Origin: Candidatus Falkowbacteria bacterium RIFOXYD12_FULL_34_57
Lineage (GTDB): Bacteria > Patescibacteriota > Patescibacteriia > Patescibacteriales > UBA12075
DNA: 40,765 nucleotides
Direction of reading: 5' to 3'
Assembly: GCA_001780285.1 (NCBI GenBank)
Contig: MFGN01000026.1
Span: 1-40,765, forward strand
Positions 32,046 to 40,765 of this stretch are shown piece by piece. Position 1 is the first letter of the stretch; each line of letters opens with the position of its first letter. The position numbers and the translations under genes were made by a program. The notes under the pieces are model-generated. The model saw nothing but the letters and a program-made list of their open reading frames with translations, did no database searches and was not told where the DNA came from.

Positions 32046-33800
32046 TTACCAAGATCCATTTTCATCAATAATCGCCACAAAGGTAGTAGTACCGGTATAG
32101 TCGCCGGAATGAGTGGTTACCGGCAAACCCAAGCCCCATAAAACTTCGTCAGTCACATTCGTTAGACTTGTTGGTCTGGCTATAAGTACGTCCAATTCTG
32201 CATACGGAATAGTTGAGGAAGAAAGATCGGTTCCCGCTCCCCAGCCAAAATTTATTAAACTATATTCTTGATATGTTGCCCGGATATAATACGGTGAATC
32301 TATCATATCCGTACCATATATTCCGGCATCAAGTGGAGAATTTCCATAATTTACAACGGTGGTGGTAGCATTATTATTTCCGGTATTGCTGCCGGCACTC
32401 ATAGTACCGTAATTAATGCCCGATTCTGTCACATCCAGTGCCGTGTTGGTTTCTACATCAACTCCGGCCACAGAAGTAGCTATGCCAAAAGCGCCATTAT
32501 CATCTGAAATAGCCAAAGCGGCGCGCCAAACAGTTGAAGAGGCATATCTGGCGCTAGTATCTGTTGGTACGGCATAAAATGCTATTTGAGTTGTACATGT
32601 ATAAGTAGTATTTGAATCAGTATCCCCCGTACAGCTTCCAACATCCTCTATACAATCAACTGCTGTCATTTTATAACAATTATTATCATTAGCCGTGCAA
32701 TTCTCGGCACCGCTGACGCTCTCCCAGTAAATAGTACTGGTAGCATCTAACAAATCCGTACAACCATTATAATCGGTTACTGTCCCGGTAGATGTAGCTA
32801 TTGCTTCTGCAGATCCTTTTAAGTTTGGAGCGATATCTATAGTATTATTAATCACTACTCCGGATACAATCGGCGCTACATTGATTACTGTGTAATAAGT
32901 AGATGTGCCGTTATTGGTTCCGGCTAAATTGTGCCAATCCTGGATATAAGCATAATAAGTATAGTTCTGATCCGGCACCACCGAATTAATAGTAAATTGG
33001 CAACTTGTAGCAGTTATACCACCGGAAATCGTAGATGTAGCATAACAAAGTGATACAGCGCAACGCGTGGTGGTTGACCAGCTATTAGTAGCGCAAATAT
33101 CAAAATAAATAGTATCCGCCCCTCCTAACACATCTGTATCAGTGCTGGATGCTGTGACCGTAAATGTTCCGCCGGGAGCTTTGTTATTATCCGAAGTAAT
33201 AACTAAATCTATAGTTGGTGCGTGATTGACATAAAACGGACTTCCGCCGTCTCCCGAACCCTGATTTACCGGACTACAGGCAGCTTCGGTGGCATGCCCG
33301 TCACAGACATAGGCATACCAATCATCTGTTTCTGCTCCCGGATCAACTACATTAGTATAAACACAAGTTGATGAAGCGCTGACCGCCGTAGCGCCGGATA
33401 CGCAAAATTGAGTTCCTTGGCACGCCGGCGCACCGCCGTTTACTGCCGCCCCAGAACTGGTTGCACATACCAATAAATAATAATCATTAAGCTCAGGATC
33501 ATCGGCCAGTGCGGTAAATACAAGTGTCTCTCCCACATTTACTGGAGTAGTATTAGTGGAAAAAGGCTTTTCAAAAGGACCAAGCACAAAATACGGCGAA
33601 GCGTTTAAAACAAAAACGGTAGTGGTGGCTTGATCAGCCTGCGCTTCCGGTATAACAAAATTTAAATTATTTTCTTGTTTATTATAAATATTAAAATTCA
33701 AATTAAAAACAACACCAACTGCGAAAGTACTCCACAATAAGCAAAAAATAACCAATATTGGCATCGATTTCCAAATTTGTCTTTTAAGTTTTTTACACAT
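32046..33800 (-). CDS. secreted Cys-rich repeat protein, paralogue A
   Basis: The 584-residue protein has a basic N-terminus and signal sequence (about 1-55, ending near PEAQADQATTT). The body is Thr/Ser/Asn-rich with many paired Cys and no second membrane helix. Conserved blocks shared with the next gene include VLNASPYF.LGPFE.PFSTNTTPVNVG, CVSGAT, WYAYVCDGHATEAAC, GSPFYVNHAPTI and the C-terminal VTTHSGDYTGTTTF. Even Cys spacing suggests stacked disulfide-stabilised beta domains in a surface layer or fibre. Start is ATATCCCCATG with no SD. The promoter is TTGTAC-18-TATAAT with extended -10. No family name is certain. Confidence 0.75.
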   Translation of the reverse strand: MCKKLKRQIWKSMPILVIFCLLWSTFAVGVVFNLNFNIYNKQENNLNFVIPEAQADQATTTVFVLNASPYFVLGPFEKPFSTNTTPVNVGETLVFTALADDPELNDYYLLVCATSSGAAVNGGAPACQGTQFCVSGATAVSASSTCVYTNVVDPGAETDDWYAYVCDGHATEAACSPVNQGSGDGGSPFYVNHAPTIDLVITSDNNKAPGGTFTVTASSTDTDVLGGADTIYFDICATNSWSTTTRCAVSLCYATSTISGGITATSCQFTINSVVPDQNYTYYAYIQDWHNLAGTNNGTSTYYTVINVAPIVSGVVINNTIDIAPNLKGSAEAIATSTGTVTDYNGCTDLLDATSTIYWESVSGAENCTANDNNCYKMTAVDCIEDVGSCTGDTDSNTTYTCTTQIAFYAVPTDTSARYASSTVWRAALAISDDNGAFGIATSVAGVDVETNTALDVTESGINYGTMSAGSNTGNNNATTTVVNYGNSPLDAGIYGTDMIDSPYYIRATYQEYSLINFGWGAGTDLSSSTIPYAELDVLIARPTSLTNVTDEVLWGLGLPVTTHSGDYTGTTTFVAIIDENGSW

Positions 33801-33917
33801 GGGGATATGTAGAAAGTAGGATTATTTATATATTATTATTATACCACAAATATTATAACAAGTACAAATTTTTTATATTTTTAAAAAAATTATATTAATA
33901 TTAAATAAAAATAAAAC

Positions 33918-33950
33918 AAAAAAGTATTCCATATAAAAAGAATACTTTTA
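33918..33950 (-). terminator. terminator of paralogue B
   Basis: Stem aaaagtattc/gaatactttt with a T/A-rich tail, between the tandem paralogues. It indicates separate transcription. Confidence 0.85.
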
Positions 33951-33966
33951 AATTATTTTAAATAAA

Positions 33967-35700
33967 CTAGTTCCAATTTCCATCCATATCCATTACTACT
34001 GAGAATGTAGTCGTGCCGGTATAATCTCCTGAGTGAGTGGTAACCGGTAAGCCCAGTCCCCAATAAAGATCATCTGTAACATCGGTTTGATTAGTTGGTC
34101 TGTTTATTAGAACATCTATATCAATACTTACCGATGAAGAAGCAAGATCTGTTCCCGTACCCCAAGTAAAGTTGGTTAAACTCCATTCTTGTTGAGTTGC
34201 AAGAATAAAATATGAACCGGATTTCATATCATCTTGTGCTTGAACAGTGGTATCAATGGGTGTGTTACCATAATTTACAATAGTGGTAGTAGCATTATTA
34301 TCTCCGGTGTCATTTCCGGCGTTCATGGTGCCATAGTCAATTCCTGATTGGTCTACATCAAGGGCAGCAGCGGCAATAAGTTCTACGCCGGTAGTGGTGG
34401 TTCCCACTCCAAAAGCGCCGTTATTATCAATTCCTTTCAGTCCTGCAAGCCAATTAGTAGCTGTCCAGGTTCCAACATCGGTGGGTACAGCATGAAACGC
34501 TATGGTGGTAGTACAAATATATATAGCATTGGAATCTGTTACTCCTGTACAACTTCCAGAGGTTTGAGCACATTCCACAGTAGTCATTTGATAACAATTA
34601 TTATCATCAGCTGTGCAATTTTCTAAATTTGTTGCATTGGACCAGTAAATACTACTGGTAGCATTAGCTAAATCCGCACAACCGTTATTATCGGTTACCA
34701 CAGCCGTAGTAGTAGCTGTAACCTCTGCAGCTCCTTTTATGTTTGGTTCAATATTAATTCCCCCATGCAACATAACACTAGTAATCGAAGGAGCTACATT
34801 GACTATTGTATAATAAGTAGATGTGCCGTTATTTGTGCCAGCAAAATCATGCCAATCCCGAATATAGGCAAAATAGGTATAATTCTGGTCTGGTGTTGGA
34901 GCTGTATCTGTAAATTGACAAGTAGTAGTAGTGGCGCCTCCTTGAATTGTGGATGTGGCTTGGCATAATTGCACCGCGCAATGTGTGGTGCTGGCCCAAC
35001 TATTTGTACCGCAGATATCAAAATAAATAGTATCCGCTAAATTCACATCTGTGTCTGTGGCTGTGATTTGAACTGTAAATGTTCCTCCGGGTGCTTTATT
35101 ATTATCTGAAGTAGTTACCAGACTAATGGTCGGCGCATGGTTGACATAAAACGGACTTCCGCCATCACCCGATCCCTGACTAGCCAAGGTACAAGCAGCC
35201 TCTGTGGCATGAGCATCACAAACATAAGCATACCACACATCGGTTTCACCTCCAGGATCAGATATCCCTGTATATGTACAGGTAGAAGACGCTCCTGTGC
35301 CAGTAGCTCCGGAGACACAAAACGGTTCACCGGTACAACTTGGAGCTCCGCCATTATTTGCTTGGCCAGTATCATCTCCGCAGACAAGTAAATAGTAATT
35401 ATCAAGTTCCGGATCCTGCGCTTTGGCTGTAAATGTTATATCACCACCGACATTAATTGGAGAAGTATTAGTAGAGAATGGTTGTTCAAAAGGACCAACT
35501 GTGAAATATGGTGAAGCATTTAAAACACTAACTGTGGTAGTGGCGACATCAGCTAACGCTTCCGGTCTATTCAATGATAAATCATAAAAACTAAAATCAA
35601 AATTAAAAACAAGACCAATAGCCATAGTACTCCACAATAAACTGAAAATAATCAATAACGGCATTGATTTTTTTATTTGCTTTTTAATCTTTTTAGACAT
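33967..35700 (-). CDS. secreted Cys-rich repeat protein, paralogue B
   Basis: The 577-residue protein is co-linear with its neighbour over the full length: KKSMPLLIIFSLLWSTMAIGLVFN signal segment, SPYFTVGPFEQPFSTNTSPINVG, WYAYVCDAHATEAAC, GSPFYVNHAPTI, YTYFAYIRDWHDFAGTNNGTSTYYT, TTHSGDYTGTTTF. Same Cys pattern and Thr-rich composition indicate tandem duplication. I start at ATG 35700, where signal-peptide homology to the paralogue begins; the track start 57 nt upstream is not conserved. The start context TTTTCCCCATG matches that of the paralogue. Probable surface-layer or fibre component. Confidence 0.78.
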   Translation of the reverse strand: MSKKIKKQIKKSMPLLIIFSLLWSTMAIGLVFNFDFSFYDLSLNRPEALADVATTTVSVLNASPYFTVGPFEQPFSTNTSPINVGGDITFTAKAQDPELDNYYLLVCGDDTGQANNGGAPSCTGEPFCVSGATGTGASSTCTYTGISDPGGETDVWYAYVCDAHATEAACTLASQGSGDGGSPFYVNHAPTISLVTTSDNNKAPGGTFTVQITATDTDVNLADTIYFDICGTNSWASTTHCAVQLCQATSTIQGGATTTTCQFTDTAPTPDQNYTYFAYIRDWHDFAGTNNGTSTYYTIVNVAPSITSVMLHGGINIEPNIKGAAEVTATTTAVVTDNNGCADLANATSSIYWSNATNLENCTADDNNCYQMTTVECAQTSGSCTGVTDSNAIYICTTTIAFHAVPTDVGTWTATNWLAGLKGIDNNGAFGVGTTTTGVELIAAAALDVDQSGIDYGTMNAGNDTGDNNATTTIVNYGNTPIDTTVQAQDDMKSGSYFILATQQEWSLTNFTWGTGTDLASSSVSIDIDVLINRPTNQTDVTDDLYWGLGLPVTTHSGDYTGTTTFSVVMDMDGNWN

Positions 35701-35862
35701 GGGGAAAATTAAATAGAATATTAAACTATATAATAATATTATAACACAAGTAGTCAAGATAAGGCAATAATTTTTTATAAAAATATAATACCATTATACA
35801 CTTTTTAAATTAGTTTATTTTTGTAAAAAAAACACTAATTATAGCAAAAAAATATTACTATT

Positions 35863-36345
35863 TTATTTATTTACACATTTTAATGTCTTTACTATTTCGG
35901 TTGTATCTTCTTTCATTTTATCAAATTTCTCTTTTTCTGCATCCTTGATTTTTTTATCTGTGGATAATTCATAAGTAAAAATGGTGTCATTTAAAATTAA
36001 AATTTCTTTTCCTTTTTTATTTTTTTCCCACTCTTCTCGCGAAAAAAACAAAACTGAAAAAATTATCGGACTTTGCTCCGGATTAATAATATAAGAAAAA
36101 CTTACGGAATTTCCCTTCTCCCGCATGCGATATTCCCCTTCCCAATCGGCGGGAATTGCCATGGTGCATCTAAAAGGCTGGGTATGAAAAAAAGAAACCC
36201 GGGATAAATTACGCGTACTAAAATCCGACTTTTTTTCTTCTGCTACTTCTTTGGTATTATGAAAAAAATAATAACCAATAATAATTACTATAAAAAAACC
36301 TATAAAAATAATTATATATTTTTTGTTTTGAAAAAAATTATTCAT
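35863..36345 (-). CDS. membrane-anchored hypothetical protein
   Basis: A 160-residue protein with one N-terminal TM (about 10-28) and a hydrophilic domain of about 125 residues outside. The domain contains MAIPADWEGEYRMREKGNSVSFSYI and SVLFFSREEWEKNKKGKE, a pattern often seen in small secreted proteins of unknown function that carry a P-x-x-W. Two Cys residues (about 59 and 157) could form a disulfide. It lies just after the ABC permease gene (32 nt) on the same strand and is likely co-transcribed with the ABC genes. Confidence 0.72.
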   Translation of the reverse strand: MNNFFQNKKYIIIFIGFFIVIIIGYYFFHNTKEVAEEKKSDFSTRNLSRVSFFHTQPFRCTMAIPADWEGEYRMREKGNSVSFSYIINPEQSPIIFSVLFFSREEWEKNKKGKEILILNDTIFTYELSTDKKIKDAEKEKFDKMKEDTTEIVKTLKCVNK

Positions 36346-36377
36346 AAAAATATTTCAATTTTTAAATTTTATAATTT

Positions 36378-37574
36378 TTAACTATACCTAATAGCATCCA
36401 GTGGATTCAAAGATCCAGCGCGTTTAGATGGAAAAAGTCCTGTAAGATACCCCATAATTGCCGAAAAAACCGCTATAAAAGTCAAAAACCAAAGAGGAAA
36501 CCTAAAAAGATCCATTCCTACTCCACCTAATTTGGTTGCTACTATATTTAATAAAAAATTAACCGACAACCCTCCGCCAACACCAACCCCGATACCAACC
36601 ACCCCTCCTAAAAATCCCATCAAAACTGATTCAGTCAAAAACATTATTTTAATATTTAATGGTGATCCTCCGATGGTACGCATAATTCCAATCTCCTTAG
36701 TTCGTTCAAGTAATGTAACAGTCATTGTATTAAACATACCAATAGCTGATACGATTAATGCTATACCACCAAAAAGAGCCAACATAATCTGAATTCCGCT
36801 AAAAATCTTATTGGCCTGATCCACGGTTTTGGAAAGGGCTGTTACCATAAAACCTTTTTCTAAAATTTTTGCCTCTACAGAATCAAGAAAAGCCCTGTCC
36901 GTAACCTTAACTCTAGCTTTTTCATAATAAGGGATTGCGAAACGCGAAGAAAGTTCGGATAAAGGAATGTAAGCAAAAATAGAAGCCTCATCCCCTATTA
37001 TTCCTTTTACAATATATTCTTTATCTATTATCATTTCCTGTATATCATCGTTTTCATTGTTGGGTATGAATGTTTTAAAACTAACCCTTTTTCCAATAAT
37101 ATCTACCGGCTCCATTTCAAAAAGCTTTAATACTGCCGATGATAAAACCACATAATCAGTCTCACGATCATCAAACATTTCTCCTTCCATTGCTATAACT
37201 CCGGCATAGTTAAAATATTTGGCTTCTACACCGTTCAGCATAATACTTCCCGTTAAACCCTCAAAAGTAATAAGTGATGTAAAACTGGCTAATCCTGCTA
37301 CATCCTGAACATTATCCAGATTATAAAATTCATCAATGTTTTCTTTGTTAATAACCACAACTCGTGATGGTGGAGTTAAAACATTTAAACTAAGCATAGC
37401 GTCACCGAACACGATTTGCTCCAAAAGCACCCCCTGTAGACCATAACCCAGGCCCACCAATATAACCACTGCGGCTATACCAACACCAATACCAAAAATA
37501 GTCAGCCATGTTCTGGCCGGCCTGGTCCGAAACATTCTGGTAGCAAGCCTTATTGTATCGCTAATTTTCATCAT
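36378..37574 (-). CDS. MacB-type ABC transporter permease (FtsX fold)
   Basis: The 398-residue protein has TM1 at about 26-48 (TIFGIGVGIAAVVILVGLGYG), a large periplasm-like MacB_PCD domain (about 50-250) and three TMs at about 270-295, 320-350 and 365-385 within an FtsX domain (LLERTKEIGIMRTIGGSP, the coupling-helix motif; NPLDAIRYS end). This four-helix plan is that of mechanotransmission ABC exporters (MacB/LolCDE). Paired with the ATPase 128 nt upstream. Probably acts on exported surface proteins or lipoproteins rather than as a drug pump. Starts at ATGATG without SD. Confidence 0.92.
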   Translation of the reverse strand: MMKISDTIRLATRMFRTRPARTWLTIFGIGVGIAAVVILVGLGYGLQGVLLEQIVFGDAMLSLNVLTPPSRVVVINKENIDEFYNLDNVQDVAGLASFTSLITFEGLTGSIMLNGVEAKYFNYAGVIAMEGEMFDDRETDYVVLSSAVLKLFEMEPVDIIGKRVSFKTFIPNNENDDIQEMIIDKEYIVKGIIGDEASIFAYIPLSELSSRFAIPYYEKARVKVTDRAFLDSVEAKILEKGFMVTALSKTVDQANKIFSGIQIMLALFGGIALIVSAIGMFNTMTVTLLERTKEIGIMRTIGGSPLNIKIMFLTESVLMGFLGGVVGIGVGVGGGLSVNFLLNIVATKLGGVGMDLFRFPLWFLTFIAVFSAIMGYLTGLFPSKRAGSLNPLDAIRYS

Positions 37575-37582
37575 ATACTTTA

Positions 37583-37703
37583 GTCAAAAGTCTATAAAAT
37601 CAAAGGTCTAAAATCTTGAAATTTATAAAATTAATTCTAATATTCTTTAAATGTCGCTCAAGCGACTCCATACTTTAGACTTTACGGACTTTCGACTTTC
37701 AAC
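37583..37703. repeat. facing ACTTT-heptad arrays around a palindrome
   Basis: Reverse-orientation units (gtcaaaagtctataaaatca, 37583-37612) and forward units (tactttagactttacggact, 37671-37703) flank gtcgctcaagcgac. The forward array shares tttacggactttcgacttt with the coding 3' end of the ybaK-like gene (about 10958-10979). The element occupies the spacer between the ABC genes. Confidence 0.65.
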
Positions 37704-39028
37704 TAATGACCATGCCCCTTGGATTCTGAGCCTTGTGCAATAATTTTTTCAAAATGCAAGGTTAATTTTCTGGCCATATTCTGATCTAAACTTAATCCGC
37801 CGTTTTCTTGAGTTTTTTGTAATTTTTCCTCAAATTCCTCCTTGTTAAAAAGCCCTGAAATTCTCTTATAAACAAGTTTTTTCAGTATTATTTTTTGACT
37901 TAATGTGAATTCTCCACTATATTCCTTCTCTACGTATCCTGTAAGTTTTTCAATTAAAAAATCCTCTCTGGCAAAAAAATTATTTCTTTCAAATCTTCTT
38001 CTAAATCTTCTTGTATCTTCTGATTGTTCTAGTATTTTTAAAACCTTATTAGCCATTGTTTCTGCTACACCTCCACTTATTCCTACACCGCCCTGCTTTA
38101 AATCTCTGGATAACAATTTAGAAAACTCGTCTTTACTTATTTTTCTTTCAATCATTAATTGCGTTAAATTCTCTAATTTTGACAATTGATCAAAATCCAA
38201 ATCTTGTGTTAAATAATTTACAACACTTTTTACTTTTAATTCAGTTGGTGAAGAATATGGAAAGAGTTTGGATAATTTATCCATTTCTGTAACCAAAATT
38301 TTTTGTTTATCAATTTTAGCAATTTGCTTCTTCTCCGGATTTGGCACAATTCTTTCTAATTTTCCGTCTTTCATATAAAAAACACGATGGGCATAAGAAA
38401 GTTGGGCGGCATTATGGGTAATAATGATTACAGTTTTTTTATCAACCATATTAATAGTTTCCAGGGCATCCATTACTTGTTTAGTGGATACACTATCCAG
38501 ATTTCCTGTCGGTTCATCGGCAAGCAGAATATTGGGATTATTTACCATTGACCTAGATACTGATACGCGCTGAGACTGTCCCCCTGATAAATTTTCAGGA
38601 TATTTTTCGGCATGCTCCTCCATGTCAAATCTTTTAAGGAGCTCTTTGGCCCATGCTCTTCTTTTTTTCACAGGAACGCCCTGAAAAATCTGAGGCAAGG
38701 CCACATTATCAATAACAGACAACGAGGGTATCAAAAAAAATGCCTGATAAATAATACCAATAACACTGGTTTGAAATCTTACCATTTCTTCCGGTGAAAA
38801 CGAATAAGGATTTTCTCCTTTTACAAAAAGTTGTCCAGCTGACGGCGCTAAAATTCCTAAAATACTATAAAATATAGTGGACTTTCCACATCCTGACGGA
38901 CCAAAAAAGGCTACAAATTCTCCTGGATAAATATCCATAGTAACCCCGCGAGTTGCTTTAAATTCATTTACTTTTCCAAGGTTGTAAGTAATTTCCAAAT
39001 CTTTAAGTTTGATTATTGGCTCAGCCAT
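37703..39028 (-). CDS. ABC transporter ATPase (MacB/LolD-like) with long helical C-terminal extension
   Basis: The 441-residue protein has a standard nucleotide-binding domain at about 1-235: Walker A GPSGCGKST (about 43-51), Q-loop, signature LSGGQSQRVSVSRSM, Walker B ILLADEPTGNLD and H-loop ITHN. LolD/MacB-type ATPases are about 230 residues, so the remaining 200 residues are an add-on. It is helical, Lys/Glu/Leu-rich (SKLFPYSSPTELKVKSVVNYL, FFAREDFLIEKLTGYVEKE) and ends in GHGH. The add-on might regulate the ATPase or bind another protein; I do not recognise it. It powers the downstream permease. The start ATG follows TAAAATGAT. Confidence 0.92.
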   Translation of the reverse strand: MAEPIIKLKDLEITYNLGKVNEFKATRGVTMDIYPGEFVAFFGPSGCGKSTIFYSILGILAPSAGQLFVKGENPYSFSPEEMVRFQTSVIGIIYQAFFLIPSLSVIDNVALPQIFQGVPVKKRRAWAKELLKRFDMEEHAEKYPENLSGGQSQRVSVSRSMVNNPNILLADEPTGNLDSVSTKQVMDALETINMVDKKTVIIITHNAAQLSYAHRVFYMKDGKLERIVPNPEKKQIAKIDKQKILVTEMDKLSKLFPYSSPTELKVKSVVNYLTQDLDFDQLSKLENLTQLMIERKISKDEFSKLLSRDLKQGGVGISGGVAETMANKVLKILEQSEDTRRFRRRFERNNFFAREDFLIEKLTGYVEKEYSGEFTLSQKIILKKLVYKRISGLFNKEEFEEKLQKTQENGGLSLDQNMARKLTLHFEKIIAQGSESKGHGH

Positions 39029-39163
39029 ATCATTTTAACATTTTAGCATGTTAACATTTTAACGATTAACTTGTATGTTTATATTTAAATATCTCAAAAA
39101 TCATAATTATCTCAAAAATCTCAAACATCATAGAAAAAAATTGCTTTAGGCTTGCCGATAGGC
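39029..39163. other. short spacer between Fn3 gene and ABC ATPase
   Basis: No gene seen. It contains a direct repeat of ttttaacattttagcatgtt style and repeated atctcaaaaatc units. No clear terminator or promoter. Confidence 0.5.
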
Positions 39164-40708
39164 TTATCCTCCTACTTTAATTTTCTTAACCCATCCAAAC
39201 GAACTTTCAAAGTTCTTGATAATTATATCAATAATACTTTCTTCCTGCGACGGAGTAAGCATGGTAAAATCCTCTGATCTAGCTTCATTTTCTGCTTCGT
39301 CATTGCACACAATCCAAAATTTATATACAGCAGATGGTACAAAATTAGTAATCACATTCACATGTTTAGTGGCAAAATCTTCTTTTTTAGGCAAAAAACT
39401 AGGCTCATCTATCAAAACCAATCCTTGATGATAAAATAACTGGCATTGCGCCGCTTCATCTGTTTCCCAACTAGCAATAGTTTGAATCTTGTTATCAGAT
39501 CCGGGATAAATGGTTGACTCTGTGTTTACCTTAGCTATAACCGGCGGATACTCGTCTCTGGTGGTAATAAATGTAATAGGATTACTTTCAGCTTTTTCCC
39601 CTTCTTCGCTTTCGACTTTAATTATAAAAGAATAATAAGTATCAAAAGTTAAACCGGTAAGCTGTATTGTGTGGATAGTAATAAAACTTGAATTTCCTTC
39701 CAGTTTTGTTTGATTAGTATTTAAATTAGTATATTCTATAATGGAAGAGCATGGCACATTGGTGGACCATTTTATAGTAGCCGATTCTTCTTCAATTTTT
39801 GATAACCTAATAGCATAAATTTCCGGTAAAATAGATTTTGTTTTGAATGTTCTATCTTTACTTCTTCCTGTAAGACCAAGTTCTGATTGTGATGATACCT
39901 GAAAATGATAAACAGTTGCCGGCTTAAGTCCATCAACTCTCACAATGTGTTCCAGTACCAGTTCATTGGGCTCTCCCACTTTCCATGTATATGGGTCTTC
40001 TAAATCAGGATTGTAATCACTTTCTGCGGCGAGAGCCACCATTGAGTTAGAAATCTTATCCGTCCCCCAGGGAATAACTGCATAATCCGTTCCCACTTCA
40101 ACATCGGCTACATCCAGAATAACGGTTGGGGGGGTAACCACCTCTTCTGCTCTCTGTTGTACTTCTTTTTGGATAATTTCCAAAGTTTCTTCTGTGGAAA
40201 TACTCTTAACCACCTCTATAATCTTTTCTATTAACTTATCACCCTCCAATTCTTCTGGCAATAGAATTTCCTTTGGTATTTCCTGAATTTCTTCTTGTGG
40301 AGTAACAAAACTATAATCACTGGAAATTCCCTGATTACCTTCGGAATCTGACGATGTGATTCGGAAATAATAAGTCATATTTGGCATTAAATCTTCTAAA
40401 ATAATCTTGTGGTACATTTTATCGGAGCGGGGGTCGCGAACTATCCCATAATCTTTATCTAAACCAAAATTAATAAGAGAATCTGCCATTTCATTGGTTT
40501 CCCAGGTAATCACCGATGATGTGGCTAAAATATCTTTTATATTAACATTTAAAATTTCAGGAGGGACTTCATCGGACACCTCCTGTGCCTCTGCGGTCAA
40601 AGTCGTGGTCTTGCGAATTACAAAAATACCTACTATGAACACAACTAATAGCACTACAACAAAAAATATGATATTCATTACTAAAACATTATTTTTTTTC
40701 TTTATCAT
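39164..40708 (-). CDS. membrane-anchored fibronectin type III-repeat protein
   Basis: The 514-residue protein has an N-terminal TM (about 8-29) and then four Fn3-like domains separated by linkers. Domain starts are recognisable by the repeated SSVITWETNE, YAVIPWGTDK, ATIKWSTNV and TIASWETDEA, and by the YYFRITSSD/VYHFQVSSQS/YYSFIIKVES/VYKFWIVCND strands. These resemble purple-acid-phosphatase N-terminal or Fn3 domains found in surface proteins; there is no catalytic domain. A helical linker at about 145-190 separates domains 1 and 2. It lies 135 nt upstream of the ABC ATPase and may be a cargo of or receptor for that system. Start has no SD (tttatattATG). Confidence 0.82.
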   Translation of the reverse strand: MIKKKNNVLVMNIIFFVVVLLVVFIVGIFVIRKTTTLTAEAQEVSDEVPPEILNVNIKDILATSSVITWETNEMADSLINFGLDKDYGIVRDPRSDKMYHKIILEDLMPNMTYYFRITSSDSEGNQGISSDYSFVTPQEEIQEIPKEILLPEELEGDKLIEKIIEVVKSISTEETLEIIQKEVQQRAEEVVTPPTVILDVADVEVGTDYAVIPWGTDKISNSMVALAAESDYNPDLEDPYTWKVGEPNELVLEHIVRVDGLKPATVYHFQVSSQSELGLTGRSKDRTFKTKSILPEIYAIRLSKIEEESATIKWSTNVPCSSIIEYTNLNTNQTKLEGNSSFITIHTIQLTGLTFDTYYSFIIKVESEEGEKAESNPITFITTRDEYPPVIAKVNTESTIYPGSDNKIQTIASWETDEAAQCQLFYHQGLVLIDEPSFLPKKEDFATKHVNVITNFVPSAVYKFWIVCNDEAENEARSEDFTMLTPSQEESIIDIIIKNFESSFGWVKKIKVGG

Positions 40709-40765
40709 AATATAAAATCTACAAACTATATTATACCAATTTTCTCAAGAAAAAACAAAAAATTG

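Noticed and set aside
32046-35700. Plus-strand ORFs over the surface-protein genes (for example 34348-34626, 35137-35391)
   Set aside because: They are Ser/Thr/Cys-rich mirror frames of the real minus-strand genes; no RBS or promoter.

Overview
The window is AT-rich, densely packed and streamlined. It looks like a chromosomal segment of a Candidate Phyla Radiation (Patescibacteria, Parcubacteria-like) bacterium. This is an inference from gene content, not a measured phylogeny. The supporting signs are short pseudopilins with the G-F-T-x-x-E prepilin motif, surface proteins with cohesin-like, dockerin-like and Fn3-like modules, an NDK with an enlarged loop, and housekeeping genes that mostly lack Shine-Dalgarno (SD) sequences. 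Nearly all core genes are on the minus strand. Small accessory genes are mostly on the plus strand.

Layout. 1-5.4 kb: tRNA-Tyr, a plus-strand DUF7768-like gene, a membrane-anchored caspase-fold protease, a small membrane protein, tRNA-Pro, a DUF2238-like/pseudopilin fused ORF, an ICMT/PEMT-like methyltransferase and tRNA-Thr. 5.4-11.6 kb: a minus-strand core block transcribed as ybaK-like, scpA, scpB, D,D-carboxypeptidase, tpiA, fba, TPR protein. 11.6-14.4 kb: a candidate small RNA, ndk and a glycerate 2-kinase. 14.5-16.1 kb (plus): HD-domain phosphohydrolase and thymidine kinase. 16.3-22.7 kb: a small membrane protein, glyS behind a compact T-box, two small plus-strand genes, a missed single-pass peptide gene, argS and tyrS. 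22.8-26.1 kb: membrane proteins, a pilin-like coiled-coil protein and a zinc-ribbon microprotein. 26.1-40.7 kb: a cell-surface region with two cohesin-like membrane proteins, a dockerin-like protein, a WxL/DUF916-like protein, two tandem Cys-rich secreted paralogues, and a MacB-type ABC permease/ATPase pair next to an Fn3-repeat anchored protein.

How the genes fit together. The first half combines lower glycolysis (fba, tpiA), chromosome segregation (ScpAB), wall trimming, nucleotide handling (ndk, tdk, HD protein) and tRNA charging. The last 14 kb is devoted to the envelope. Cohesin-like domains on membrane-anchored proteins beside a secreted dockerin-like protein suggest a calcium-dependent, non-cellulosomal surface assembly. 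This is the best candidate for an undescribed system here.

Repeats are a second theme. Palindromic GC-rich elements (tccgcctNNggcgga), CATTCTGA-type inverted repeats and ACTTT-heptad arrays occur between genes, and in several places they run into coding sequence (argS, the scpA 3' end, the ybaK 3' end, the 5' end of the pilin fusion).
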